Assembly: GCF_030052815.1 (NCBI RefSeq)
Contig: NC_079510.1
Span: forward strand, 4,902,147-4,966,146
Direction of reading: 5' to 3'
From: Hevea brasiliensis
Lineage: Eukaryota; Streptophyta; Magnoliopsida; Malpighiales; Euphorbiaceae
Length of the DNA: 64,000 nucleotides
A program made the position numbers and the translations under genes. Positions 31,134 to 44,092 of this stretch are shown piece by piece. The notes beneath the pieces were generated by a model, which searched no databases, had not been told where the DNA came from, and worked only from the letters and a program-made list of their open reading frames with translations. Position 1 is the first letter of the stretch; the number at the start of each line of letters is the position of its first letter.

Positions 31134-34100
31134 TGTCACACCTTACCCCTCTGTAAGGCATAACATGATCCCGTAGTATACCTATTGAATTATCGAACTT
31201 CGACTACCGATAACCCATTAAATACACTACAAGGGATTTTCAACCAATTTCCATTCCTTTTTAAAGTGGTGGGTAATTTTGAACAGATATTAAAAACCTT
31301 TAATTGAAGTTAAGTCATAATCAAATTTTTAATTAATTTAAAAATCTCCACAATTTTTATAGAAAATTCGGCAGAGTGCCGTCTATAATTTGTAAAAAAT
31401 AGTTTTTCAAAAACCTGTGAAAACACTCCCAATATATATATCTCAATCCCAAACTCCAATATTATCAACACAACTCAATTTTCAATAATCTCAATCTCAA
31501 CAATTTATTATTTGACAAATATAAAAAGGAACTTAAATATTTCATTAAATAAAAATAACAGTTTTACATTATAAAGATTTACACAGATCAAAGATAAATT
31601 CCAAAATTTATTATACAACTGCTCAAGCCAAATTTACATACATACACAGTTATATATACATTACAATAAAAATTTATAGGGGTATAATCTATATACCCGA
31701 TAAAAATCCAAAATACTAGTCACTTCAGTCCCAAGCAGCCTACTCTGCTGTCTTATCTACTTCTTTACCTGCGACAGCAATAAGAAGCTATCACTGAGCC
31801 AAAGACTCAGTGGTGCACAACTTAAAGAAAATAATAATTTATACAACAATTAATCACAATTTTTTTTCCAGGGTAAATCAATTTGAATATTAACATATAT
31901 AGAATCATGCTTTATTTCTAAAGCTAGAAAATTTCTTAAATAAACCAAATTTTATTCCATAATCACAAAATAAATTTTGAAAAGTCACACAGCTTAATCA
32001 TTACTCCAATATCCAATTCATCCCACTAGCCAAAGGCTAATGAGGAATACCAAGGCTAGCTAGCACAAATTTATGAGTACTCATTCAATTCGTCCTCAAC
32101 TGGTACACACCTCAACACTTCAACCAGAAAGGGAATACAAAACTAATTCATCCCACTAGGCAAGCTAGTGAGGAATTCAAACATATAGTCATGAAGATTG
32201 TGGTTCCAAACCATTTCAATAATTATCCAAATCTCAAAATATCCATCAATTCACATATAATTTAATTTCCTAAAATTTGGGCTAACAGCATAAAATTCTT
32301 TGTCAACCAAATTATTCGATATCCATGAAGTCATAAATAAATTTCATAAATCATTCAATTAAAAGTTCAAATCGAAAATCAAATAGAAGTTAATTATTGT
32401 GCACAAACCTCAAATGAGTCGCCTCTTGGCCTTGACTCGCTTTTTCTTTGCCCTTCCCAGTGTCTCGTTCTATTGAAAGACACAATTTTAAAGTGTTTCA
32501 GTACTCATTTAAATCATTTTTAATAAGTAATTCAACAATTAAAATTTTTATAGCCTTAATCTACCCAATACGATTTAATCCTTTGTATTAGGTGCATTTG
32601 TGGTTACTATTAATTTGACCAATTGGCTAAAATGTTATCTTTTTCATACTTAATAAGTATATTAGTTCTCATTACTCCTACCTACCACATTTTGGTTTAC
32701 AATTATGGGGGCATTGCTTGCCAATTGAAATTACAAATTCCCTAAGTGAAATTCCAAAATTTCAGTTTTGGGTCTCCTGGATCTACTGTTCCATTAGACT
32801 TTCTACAGTAGAAATTTGGCCAACTTTTCTTCATCAAAGTTGTTCCTTATTGTCTTAGATTTAATTCTCTTTTTGAATCACTCCATTTGGAGTTTTGTAG
32901 CTCAAGTTTTGGCCATTTAACCATAACTAGCCGGATTGGCCAATTCCAGAATTCTGGGCAAATTTTAGGTTCTGGCAGATTTGATGACCAAACTTATGCT
33001 AGCAATTTGATTTGGTTAGAGGCCAAACTGGGTTCTGAGTTCTTCATGAAAAATGTGTTCCTATGTCTAACCTTTCCAATGGTTCAAAAATCAGGTTATT
33101 TAGACCTCTCTACACAAAGTTATGACCATTTGAACATGCACTGTTCATATAGTCAGTTTTATCCAGTGACAGGGTACCTAATCCAGATTCAAGCAGATTT
33201 TAGGTCTACTTGAAGTCAGTTTTAGGGCAAGGTTTCTACATGAAAGTTGTTGCATTATGACCCTATTTTCATCTCCAATTAGCTTCATACCAATTAGAGT
33301 AACAAAATTCAATATAGCCACCTAAGTGGACAGGGGTCAATCTGTCCAGAATGCAACACTTATTACACTCAATCCCATTTCAAGTCCATTCACTCAAATG
33401 CACTTATTGACACACCAATTGACCAATTTAAGCACCAATTATGTTAATTGGGCATCAATTCACTAAATCCCCAAAATTTTCCCCAAATTTCCCATTGTCA
33501 AGAACCCTAATTTCCAATTCCCTAATTCATGCAAATTAAAGTGTACCACTAACAACTACTCACTCAATTGGACTTATATTCATGATTTACTGAATCAAAA
33601 CACATCATTTCTTCCATACCCCATGGCTGCCAAAATTTCTTCCCTTCCAAATCATGCATGATTTTCATGTTCTCTCAATTAAATTTATCCATTTCACACT
33701 CAATTCAACCAATTTCACAAGAGAGAAAGCTTAGAATTGCTTACCTTATTTGAGCAGAATTTTTCTCTTCAATTCCTCAATTTTTTCTTTTCTTTCTTGC
33801 TCCAATCTTCTTACCAATACTCAAATACAAGATTTAACTAAGAAAGCTATAAAATTTATGGTTGAATTTAGGGTTTGAGAAGCTTCAAAGTGAGTTTTAA
33901 TGAAGGAAATGGAAGAATGAGAGAGAGAGGAGAGAAAGTGGACAGCAACTCAAAGTGGAAGAAGGCTTATTTTGTTTTTTTTTTCTTTTTAATTTTATTC
34001 TTATATAGTTTATAATTATCCCATAATTAAATAATTAAAAATTAAAATTATTTATGGAGTCATGCTTACCTCATTTGATGATGTCATAATTTATGTTTTT

Positions 34101-34633
34101 CAATTTCTTTTCTTTCCCTTTCCTGCACCTCTTCATGTTTTTAATTATTTTTCATAAATTTAATTTCCTACATTTTAATGGACATTGAGGCCATGAGTCA
34201 CCTCTAAGGGTGAATTGACCAAATTGCCCCTTACTAGTCCGATCCGTTTTTCCAATAGCATTTAATTGCTTCCCGAACTCTGGTTCAATTTTTCGAATTG
34301 GTTCTTGGTTCTTTTCTGTAGTTTTCATATTGCCATTAGCTTCGCAATAATTTTTAGGCCTGGGGTGCCATAGTGTCCCACACGAAATTTGGGCAGCAAC
34401 TGGTCTCGTAGTCACTTCCCGGTACGGTCACCCATCGCTGTGGCCTTGGCTCATTTAACCTTTTATGCTTTGTTTTTCTTATTTGTATTTCTCCTTCAGA
34501 TAATTTCTATTAGTTTTTATTTAGGGCTTTTCTAAATGACATAAATATGGTTATAAACATCCTGACTGTCTAGACAGACACTATTCACCAGAATAGTAGA
34601 ATGTTATAGACTACTTAATATAGGGGTGTTACA
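31134..34633 (+). repeat. second Tekay/Del-like solo LTR (3.50 kb)
   Basis: TGTCACACC at the start and GGTGTTACA at the end form terminal inverted repeats. The flanks GTAAA (31129-31133) and GTGAA (34634-34638) are a target-site duplication with one transition. Homologous to the reverse-oriented LTR at 36907-40453 (for example the block near 33200-33300 versus 38220-38340 inverted). No coding sequence supported; ORFs near 32887 and 34152 are taken as chance. Confidence 0.83.
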
Positions 34634-34725
34634 GTGAATGCTCGCACCTGTCCCAATAACTTTTTTTTCTTTATTCCTTGTTTGTTCAAAAATTCGGGGA
34701 TGAATTTTTCTTAAGGGGAGAAGAT
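34634..34725 (+). mobile_element. 3' end of the old Tekay/Del-like internal region with polypurine tract
   Basis: Contains AATTCGGGGATGAATTTTTC then TTAAGGGGAGAAGAT, the familiar end of plant Tekay/Del internal regions, directly abutting the LTR start TGTAATAACC at 34726. The polypurine tract is about 34713-34725. Confidence 0.7.
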
Positions 34726-35160
34726 TGTAATAACCTAAAATTTTCATTCTTTATTAATTTATTTTATAAATATTTATGAGAATTAACAAGTAACATTTTT
34801 CTTAGTCTTGGTAAGAATATTTTAATTATAAAATAGTTATTTAAGTTATAATGAAACCTAATATTATTTTAAATGTTTGAATGGTTATGGAAGTATTTTT
34901 ATATGCATAATTTAAATATTATTTCTAGTTTATAATTGAAATTTATCATATTTTACAAATAATAATTTATTGACCTTGTTAAATGAATATTACTAAATAT
35001 TGATAATATTAATAATAAATATATTATTATATTTAAAGATGCATAGTACTTTAATTTCATGATGTTGATTTCATATAATGATATACATATATTGTCAATT
35101 GATGTTCTAGTATAATTGTTGTATTATTTGTTTTTGTGTGTAAAAAGGGTTTAAATAATG

Positions 35161-35219
<59 letters not shown>

Positions 35220-36906
35220 TAGCCTATCAGGAGGAGAGAGAAAACCTTCCCCCCGCCATCTCTCAATCTCTCTCGCTCTCTCTTTTCCCCTCCCTTTATG
35301 CTTTTTTAGTCCACTCTTGCTGGTAGAGATCGACGGCGACCACCCCCCAAGAAGCAAAGTAAGGATCTAGCGACCTAGTAAGGCCCAACGGTGGTGAGAA
35401 AGGGTCATCGGATGGTGAGAAGAAGGGGGAGAAAATGCTTGCCGACACACGATCTTTAAGGGAGGATTTTAGGGCCATCAGGCCGTGGTTCCACCTTGGA
35501 CCACTAGCATTTTGCTTCTCTTCCCTTGGGCATTCTTTTTTGACCAACAGTACCCTTTTTGGTGGCCGATGATGCAAGAACCGAGGAAGAAAGAGGAATG
35601 GGTTTTTCGATGTTTCTGGCCACTGTTCCAACAATCCGACCGTCGGATCAAAAATCTGAGATGACTGATGGACTCAGAGCGATGAAACCTTTGAGGTGGG
35701 ACTAACTCTGCTCTGATTGGACAAAATTTGAAAAAGGTGATCATCGAACGGTCCAGATCACTTAGTGAAATTTTTGACTTTTTGATGCTCGAAAATTTAA
35801 TATAATTATATGATAATTATTACTAATTTTTGGGCTCCATTTTGGTGTGATTAGATTGATGATAGCTCACCGGCATCTGAGACCAAATTTTTTATCAGAT
35901 CTGGCTACTCAGCAGCCTGTCCTGGAATATAGTCAATATTAGAGTCGATCCCAGCATTTTTAGATATCTCGGAAGCGTTCCGAGTAGTAGAATTTGCAAA
36001 GGTAATCCTGAACTTAAGTTGTGTAATTTTTACTTTTGTTAAGTTAGCTGATAAATCTATAAAATATTTTTGACATTGTAAAATTAAGCAAAATAAATTT
36101 AATTAATATAAGGACAATGTAGAAGACCTCCAAGAATATTTTTATAATTTTTAAAGTGCTAAAAATAATTATTTAGACTATAGAGGAGTTAGATACTCGA
36201 GCTGGAGTTTCAAGGATTGGACCTAGATTAGGACTCTTGTAGGCCCCAGATGGATATTATAATTATTGTTGTGGGCCTGAGGCCTTGTGTTGTTGTTGTT
36301 GGTTGAATTTTCTTGCAGGGGATTAGGTCCAGTTATAGGAAAAATTCTACCAAAATTTTTGCAAGATTTTAGTATTTATTTTGATTCTATGGTTTAAATT
36401 AATTATTTAATTTTATCGGTCTTTTAATAGAGGTCAGTGTGTATGTTTAGGTAATCGGTGCCGGCCATCTTCCCCTTTCATCCGGATCGGCTATAGTCCA
36501 ATCGACTAGTCTGTGAGTTGTATATTGATTATTTTTGCAATTTCAATAGTAATTATATTTCTAGCATGCTTATGTATTTTATAAATATTTAATTATGCAT
36601 ATGAATAGTTAATATATTAGGAGCATTTTAATTGTGATTGCTGCCCTGAGGATAATTTGGAGCTATGTGCGTTTGTTAGAGTGCGTGTAGTGTGATATCG
36701 GCTATAGGTAGACGAGTAGATTCGCTGGAGCTTATCTCGATGAGACTCGATTCTTTTTATGGATAAGTCAGGGTGAGTACGGCTTTGAGTTGATCTCGTT
36801 GACCCCCATACTTGGATTATTAAGAGAAAGTCCTGCTTGAGTTGACCTCATTGGCAGGTGTTAGATTAAGAGAGCTGTATAGGGGATCAGCTCCCATATG
36901 TACATA
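34726..36906 (+). repeat. start of the 3' LTR of the old Tekay/Del-like element, truncated by an insertion
   Basis: Opens TGTAATAACCTAAAATTTTC right after a polypurine tract. It runs 2.18 kb to 36906, where a reverse-oriented LTR begins; the bases ACATA (36902-36906) would be that insertion's left target duplicate. It contains a (TA)n tract at 35162-35214 followed by a pyrimidine-rich leader-like stretch. Its end should lie beyond the right window edge. Confidence 0.65.
35162..35214 (+). repeat. (TA)n microsatellite
   Basis: About 26 uninterrupted TA/AT dinucleotides. By position near a pyrimidine-rich stretch it may have grown from the LTR's TATA region. Confidence 0.9.
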
Positions 36907-39900
36907 TGTAACGTCCTCACTTTAGGTAGTCCGTATATTCTACTATTCTGATGACTAACATCTGCTCGGGCAGCCAAGATATTTGAAACTACACTTAAAC
37001 TAAAGTGAGGAGACATAAATTGACTGAATAAAGACCAAGAAAAATTAAGGAAAAATAAAAGAAATAAAGTGCAAGTAGGTTAAAGGAGCCGGAGGTTACA
37101 GCGATGGGTGACCCTAACAGGAAGCGATTGTGAAGACAGTTACTAACCCCAGACTATTGGAAAAACCCTGTAAGATAAATATTGGGACTTAATTGGGGAA
37201 ATTATGAGGTTTAAATGGCAATAAAAATGTCAAAGGAATACAAGAAAATTTAGTCAATCGGTACAGATAATTATAACTCGATGAACACAACGAAGGGCAT
37301 TTTGGTCATTTTACCCTTAGTATTGAATTTTGACCTAAATGTCAATTAAAAAGAGAGAGAATAAAACCTTAAAAATAAATTAAAAATCATAAATTTGTGT
37401 AATAGAAATGAGTAGAGAAAATAAGAAAAGAAATGAAATTTAAATAATATTTATTACATAAGCATGACACAAGGATGATGTAATTAAAATTTTGACCAAT
37501 TAAATTTAGACAACCATATATATAAGAGACAAATTAACTTAATTAATCAAAAGAACTCATCATCTTCTTCTTGGAACCTCTTAGCCGAACCCCATAGCTC
37601 TTCTTCCACCATTTTTTTTTTCAAGTTTCAAGCTTGAATTTCTCTCCACTCTCACCCTAAAACCCAAACTTGCCTTCACTAAAAATTTATCCTACAACTT
37701 GAAGAAGCCTTTAGCATCCAAGAAAGTGTAGAAATTGGAAGTTTTACAAGATCAAACTTGAGTCAAAAGAGGTTAGTGCACTATATGAGCTCTCTTCTTT
37801 TTTTAATTATTGTTAACATGCAAAACTAAGTTAAAATTTCATGAAATTAAAAAGAATACCATGAGTAAATGGAACCCTAAATTTCGTCAGCCATGAGAAT
37901 TGATAGGAGTTTGATGAATTGATGATCATAAGTGTGGTTATTAGTGTTGATTAACAAATAAATATGAGCAACATGTTGATTATATGTGTTATACATAAAT
38001 TAGAAATTTGAAGTTAGGGTTTTTGACCCAAAATAAGGATTTTATGTTGTGGCTTGAAATTGATGTTGTTGAGATTGATTCTTGACTATTTGACGTGCCA
38101 TGTATGTGATTGAAGTTTGGGAGTTGAGTGGAACTATTATTGGGAGTGCTAAATTTATGTGCAGGATTTTGGACCTATGAGTCTAGTGTGCTTTAAGGCT
38201 ATAAGTAGAGTTGTGTTGCTCCAATTGGTGTAAGGCCAATTGGAGATGAAACTTAGAACATAAAGCCACATTTCTCATGCAGAGACTCTGCCCAAAAACT
38301 AAACCTAACATGACCTAAAGTTGACTTGAATCCGGGTAACCATATGCTGGACCTAGAAAAATGACCATATGAATAGTAAATGTTCAAATGGTCATAACTC
38401 ACTCTAAGAAGGTCAGAATGACCTGATTCTTGAACAATTGGAAAGGTTAGACATAGTAGCACATTTTTCATGAAGAACATAGAGCCCAGTTTGGCCTCTA
38501 ACCCAACCAATTTGCTAGAAAAATTTAGGTAAATAATTCTGACCAGAACCAAAATTGACCTAAAATTCTAGACTTAGACCTACCTAACTAGTTCTGGAAA
38601 AAATGCCATAACTTGGTCCACAAAAATGAAAATGCAGTGACACTAAAGCAAAAATCTCCATAAGACCTAGAACTACAAATTTGATGTTTTGGCCAAAATC
38701 CAGAACCTAATGGAACTTAGCCAAATCGTTAGGACAAATCAGTATCCCAAATTTTAAAATTAAACTAAATAGCCACTTGACCCTAAAATAGTATTTATAC
38801 CATATCTCCCACTAGGAAACTCCAGTTGAGATGAGCCACATTGTTCTGGAAACCTAAGAAATAGAACTTCAACTTTGATTTAGGAACTTTCCTCAAATTG
38901 TGGGTGTAAGAACCCTAAAATGGGAATCAAAGACACTGACCTGAACCTGAAATCCTGAATGTATAGGGTTCATGAGTCCAGGTCAGTTAATTAGCCATAA
39001 CTCATCCTACACAACCTAAAAATTAGTGATTCTTAAACTTGAGTGACCCTAAGACATAGAAGAACAACTCATATGAAGGTTATTAGGCATAAATATGACT
39101 GTAACATGTCCAAATGGTTGGACAAAGATGGGATTCCAGAATCTGCCTGGTTCTGGAACTATAAAGGGTCAATGAACCAGTTTTGGTAATTTGACTATAA
39201 CTTGAGTTCTAAAACTCCAAATGACATGATTCAAAAAGAAAAACAAAGATAAGACATAAAGGAACAACTTCCATGAAGGAAGTGTGGCCAAACAGTGGCT
39301 ACATCTTAACCAAATTGCTAGGTGAAGTTAAGACACTAAATCTGGATCTTAAGAAAGGTTCATAAAATGACTTGTTATATGATATGGAATTAACTAAAAT
39401 GATTTACTAAAAATAAAAGTGACATGAATATGCATGTGGGACTTATGTTTCCCATCACAAGTAATATGAAAATGCTACATGAATATGCATGTGGGACTTA
39501 TGTTTCCCATCACAAGTAACATTAAAATGATATGAAACACAAATAGTACATAACATGAAATAATGAAATTATAAGTACTTAATAATACCACTTTGTTCAA
39601 AGTATACCTAAACTTATGTATGTAGTATGGATCGATTGGTATACCAATTAGGGACTACATATTACAGTACTGCCCACATGAATGATCATTGATAATAAAC
39701 AATATCTATCTGATATGGTTATTTCTTTGGCTTTATGCCTGCCCGTTGCCCATTGTGCATGATTTGATTTCTGGCTTTATGCCTGCCCGCTGGCTTTGTG
39801 CCTGATATGACCGATGTATACATGATAGATATATGGATGTCTAACTAGTATACTCCCGTGTATCCAGCCTTTATAGTCTATCATAAGTTACTTGGGCACC

Positions 39901-40453
39901 AATATGAATTCAATATGACTGAATACGAAATAAATTATTAGAAAAGATCCTAACAAGCTTAATTGCTCCAAAGTTCAATAAAATAGTAAATGACTCAAAA
40001 GTCATGAAATGGGTACTTCTTTATGAAGTATTTATATTTATTTTCTTAGTTTATTTTTACTTAAATTGTGCACTACTAAGCGTTATGCTTAGCGCATTGG
40101 TTTTTCCATCGCGTGGGTACTAGAGACTAGCAGCAGCAGCAGTAGTGCCAGATAGAGATTGCATCAGATCTGCTATAATGTTGGTGTCACCTTAACAGAG
40201 TAGTTTTAGGAGGGCTCATGCATATTTAGCTTTTGTGTTTTGTTCATTGTACATAAGTAAATGATGTAATTCATTTTGTGATTGTAAATAAATTATAAAT
40301 TATTGTACATAAATTTTTTATGAATGAATGACATATGTTTTCTTGAAAATTTTATGAGTAATGATGTGATGAGAATTATGATGATATAATATGACATATG
40401 GAAATATGAGATGGATATAAACTATTTTAACAGGTGAATAGTGGAACCTGCCA
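36907..40453 (-). repeat. reverse-oriented Tekay/Del-like LTR, interrupted by the minus Tat/Ogre-type element
   Basis: Read on the minus strand it ends GTGAGGACGTTACA at 36907, like the other Tekay-type LTR ends, and shows the same internal blocks in reverse (CACCCATCGCTG near 37110; the GCACTACTAAGC block near 40070-40110). The start of this LTR is missing because the Tat/Ogre-type LTR begins at 40454. Bases TGCCA (40449-40453) are the expected target duplicate. A 55-bp direct duplication sits at 39422-39521. Confidence 0.75.
39422..39521 (+). repeat. 55-bp direct tandem duplication
   Basis: ACATGAATATGCATGTGGGA followed by CTTATGTTTCCCATCACAAG occurs at 39422 and again at 39477. Confidence 0.85.
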
Positions 40454-40859
40454 TGTCGCAACGTGTTTTGCGGTCGCCTGAACGAACCCTCACCGAAGTG
40501 GGAAAGAGTGAGAGTCGCCACTTTCATTTTAAGGGAAATTAAAGAAAACCATTTGTGAAAATAAATTAAAATGAAACCACTTCAAAACAGAGATTCTAGG
40601 TTCAGGGTCCGTAAACGGGTGGGGAAGGTGTTAGGCACCCCACCTCGTCCCTCAATGAGGGTAAGTAGATTTAACTTCGCGTTCTTTATAAATTAGTTAG
40701 GAGGGCTCGAATGGAAATGTTAATCCTTTTGACAAAAAGGAATATTCGATTTTTCACTAATTCGGATTACCCAGATATATAAGTAAATGAGACAACCTTA
40801 GTGAGTTACTGTTGTATGTTAGTTGTGTTTGGAGGGTTATTTTATTAGAATTAGATTTT

Positions 40860-41340
40860 GAGAATTGGATAAGAACTCTCCTCCAATCTCTTTTAATATT
40901 TGTTAAAATTTTTTAAGCTTGAGGATCGGATAAGAACTCTCCTCCGACCTCTTTTAAATTATTTGTTAAAATTTTAGGTGGAGAACCGGATAAGAACTCT
41001 CCTCCGATCTCTTTTGAGTGTTTATTTTAATTTTGGGTTGAGAACCGGATAAGAATTCTCCTCCGATCTCTTTGAGTATTTATTTTAATTTTGGGTTGAG
41101 AACCAGATAAGAACTCTCCTCCGATCTCTTTTGAGTGTTTATTTTAATTTTGGGTTGAGAACTGGATAAGAACTCTCCTCCGATCTCTTTGAGTATTTAT
41201 TTTAATTTTGGGTTGAGAACCGGATAAGAACTCTCCTCCGATCTCTTTGAATTTTGGTTGAGAACCGGATAAGAACTCTCCTCCGATCTCTTTTGTTTTA
41301 ATGGGAGTCGGATAAGAATTTTTCCGACCTCTCAAACTTT
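40860..41340 (-). repeat. LTR tandem array of ~60-bp units, 3' LTR (about 8 units)
   Basis: AAGAACTCTCCTCC (plus strand) or a one-base variant at 40870, 40930, 40989, 41047, 41107, 41167, 41228 and 41270, with a diverged unit near 41306. Same repeat as 13385-13820 inverted. Confidence 0.85.
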
Positions 41341-42325
41341 AATTTCAATTACACCTCGTAAAAGCCTAAGACTAAAGGTTTTGGCATTCAAAGAGGACGG
41401 GGATCGGAATAAGGCCTTTTTTAACTCATTAATACCTTGTGACTAGACTTGGGACACTAGACTGAATTTCCCGATCTTCTCATATGGTCGCCTTACCAGT
41501 ACCCTCTGATACCTGGTTTATTCCATTTATTTATCTAAGGTTCGGTTTTATCCTGCCTTGTGGCGTCTTACCCGATTGTCTTTTGTGTTATTTCAGTGGT
41601 TCGGCCTAACTATTTTCCTGACTTATTACTCAGACCTTTCATTATTTTTAAAGAGACCCTTAAGATACAGTTACCTACATTTTATCCGACCCCTTATATA
41701 CTACTCGAGACTAGAAGACTTGCATTCAGAAATAACAACGATTAACAAAAAGAATAGACTGATCAACGAAGGAGTAAACCCGAGAGTAATCTTCTTCGCA
41801 TTCTTTAGCGCAACATAAACTTAGAGAAAACTACGTACGTAAAAGAACAAAGGAAATACGTAAAATAAGAATGAGCAATTAATGAAATGGAATATGAGCA
41901 CCCACTTGTACGGAGCCGAATTTACTAAACTAAGTATGGAATGACCAAAACGTAATAGGACTGCAGATTGATAACCGGAAGGTTAAGGTTCGCCTTGAAA
42001 CGAAAGATGCTTTGCTAAAATGCCATCAGGTCGAAATGATAACCGAGTCTAAATGAGGTCGAGCCTTGAACAATGGGAGTGGAAATAAAGAAAATAAAGA
42101 GCTAAAAATGAGAGCACCACAGGATAATGAACGAACTGAAAATAGAGAGTTTCAGTATTCACGAATCCCTTTGCAAGAAAACACTTTAGAAAACCGGTTT
42201 CAAAAGCTTTTTCTTATGAACGCTAAAAAAAATAGCAGAGTAACGAACTGAATTAAGTTTCAGAGCTCTTCCACTATAGTCACCGCTTCTCTTTTTTTCC
42301 CTCCTTGAACAGTTTTTCATGCAGG

Positions 42326-42333
42326 TATTTATA
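42326..42333 (-). promoter_or_regulatory. LTR sense TATA box, 3' LTR
   Basis: TATAAATA on the minus strand, in the context CCTATAAATACCTGCATG, identical to the plus copy at 12413. Confidence 0.65.
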
Positions 42334-42954
42334 GGAACCGGGTGCTTCCCCTGAAGGGTCAGGATCTATTTTGAGGGAGATGGAGGGTCAGGATTTCAAA
42401 GGACATGATCTGAGGCTCACAAATTAAAGAGAATCAGAACAGACGGTCGAGATCCCCTTCAGAATATTTGCCCTTTTCCTCTTCTAATCTGACGGTCCCA
42501 AATTCTCTTGTCCGGGGCGATCCGAGGGCTAGGAGTGAAAGGCGCTGGTTTTGTCGTCTTCTTCTTCGATCCAAGGGCCCCGGACTCGTCCTTACAAGCC
42601 GGATCAACGGTGGAGATTGGAAGGTACAGCGCTGTCATGACATATTCTGGCACCTGTCAGTAATGCGGGCGATTCTGGGGCGTGCGGTTGAGATTTCGCC
42701 TGCAACGCTTTAACTACCTCGGCTCTGATTATGACGACAGCGGTAGGCGTCTTGTTCTCTTCGTTTTCCGCTCTCTCTTCCTTTCTGGTCTTTTCAACAT
42801 GCTGCTTTTCCGATCTCTCATACCAGACCCTTCTTTTCCGATCTCTCCTACTCCAGTCCTTTCATCCGATTTAGTTGAGTCAAAGCATTAATTTCCCTCA
42901 ATTCTCGAAGCGACCGCTTTGTTTCTTGCTTAGCAATAAATGCTCGGATTTTCC

Positions 42955-42964
42955 TATATATATA
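42955..42964 (+). promoter_or_regulatory. TATA-like box of the small antisense ORF, 3' LTR
   Basis: TATATATATA about 90 bp upstream of the ATG at 43052. Confidence 0.45.
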
Positions 42965-43051
42965 CCTTCAACTGGGAAGTCCTCCGTATTTGATTTTCTC
43001 CTCTTCCTTCTGACATGTCCTGTTCTAGCTGCCCCGGCAACAATTCCGGCC

Positions 43052-43465
43052 ATGGTGGCCACATTTGATCTTTTTCCGATGCACCTCTTTATTCGCCGAT
43101 TGAAAATTTACGATCCCGGTGATCGGAGAATTATGATAACCTCATTCGATGACAGTGGGAGAACCGGACTAACTTACCGATCTGGATCGAGGACCTCGAT
43201 CTCATTGATCTCGAATCATTCGATCGATACAAATGGCGAACTGATTTCGGGCGAGAAGACTGCTAATATTCCCCTTAACACCGGTGACTGCTCCTTGGCA
43301 TTCATCTGGCTCCTTTTCGCACTGGGTGTTCCGACAGCGGCTCGGTTTCGAGTGGTAACATTGATGACGACCCCTCTCATCTTCATGAGAGTCATAATCA
43401 CCCCATCTGAGCTGTACATCTGTCCGATGTCAACAGCTGGTCTCCTGATCAAGCACATCTTTTGA
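43052..43465 (+). CDS. small antisense LTR ORF, unknown function (137 aa), 3' LTR copy
   Basis: ATG in GGCCATGGTGG starts MVATFDLF; conserved segments RLKIYDPGDRR, SGRTGLTYRSGSRTS and GEKTANI are shared with the minus-strand ORF at 11325-11687, whereas the C-terminal part (LLIKHIF end) is shared only with 60647-61060. The frame is open further upstream, but the TATA-like box at 42955 makes the 43052 ATG the likelier start. I do not recognise the protein and see no motif or membrane segment that would suggest a role. Confidence 0.45.
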   Translation: MVATFDLFPMHLFIRRLKIYDPGDRRIMITSFDDSGRTGLTYRSGSRTSISLISNHSIDTNGELISGEKTANIPLNTGDCSLAFIWLLFALGVPTAARFRVVTLMTTPLIFMRVIITPSELYICPMSTAGLLIKHIF

Positions 43466-43928
43466 CTCAGCCACGAGACTAGGCTTTGACATAAGCCTTT
43501 TAGATGGGATGTTCCACCGATCTCTAAAGATCATTCTTATGATGTAATCAAATCGTTAATGTAATTCAATCTCTAGAGATCGCCCAAATGATGTAGTTAG
43601 ATCGTTAATGTAATCCGATCTCTAGAGATCGCCCAAATGATGTAATCCGATCTTTTGGAAATAAAAATTTTATTTTGTCAATCATCATCTTATTATTGTT
43701 GCATTGATTATTTTTCGATCTCTGATGTGTTTATCCGATCTGGCTCCTAACTGAACAACCCTTAACTGATCCGTACTTCCAAGCATTCGCTTTAATTAGC
43801 CGATCCCTAACTAGCCAGTCTCCCCTTATGGAATTTTGGAATATTCGTGAGACGTGTCAGAACAGCTGGCGAGTCCCACTAACCGATGCACTGCCTGGAA
43901 CATCGTGAGCATTAAATGCTCGGACGAG

Positions 43929-43936
43929 TATAAATA
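43929..43936 (+). promoter_or_regulatory. TATA box of the antisense Transposase_28-like gene, 3' LTR
   Basis: GAGTATAAATAGGGG, about 160 bp upstream of the ATG at 44093. Confidence 0.6.
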
Positions 43937-44092
43937 GGGGTGGGGTTAGCTAGTCGCTCCCTTATGTCATTTTCAGTCTCTCGCGAACAATCTTCGAAAT
44001 TCTCTCGTTTTCTCAAGCTCTTCCGATACCGATCAAGCTCCGGTAAGGTTTTTGATCCTTCTTTTAGTTTAAATTCTTTATTTCCTTTGAAA

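Noticed and set aside
35151..35744. ORFs of 68-112 codons around the (TA)n tract
   Set aside because: One is a Tyr/Ile run from the microsatellite; the others have no homologue in view and sit in LTR sequence.
41144..41335. 63-aa repetitive ORF (also 58761-58952)
   Set aside because: It is the ~60-bp LTR tandem array read in one frame; the plus copy's array does not keep it open.
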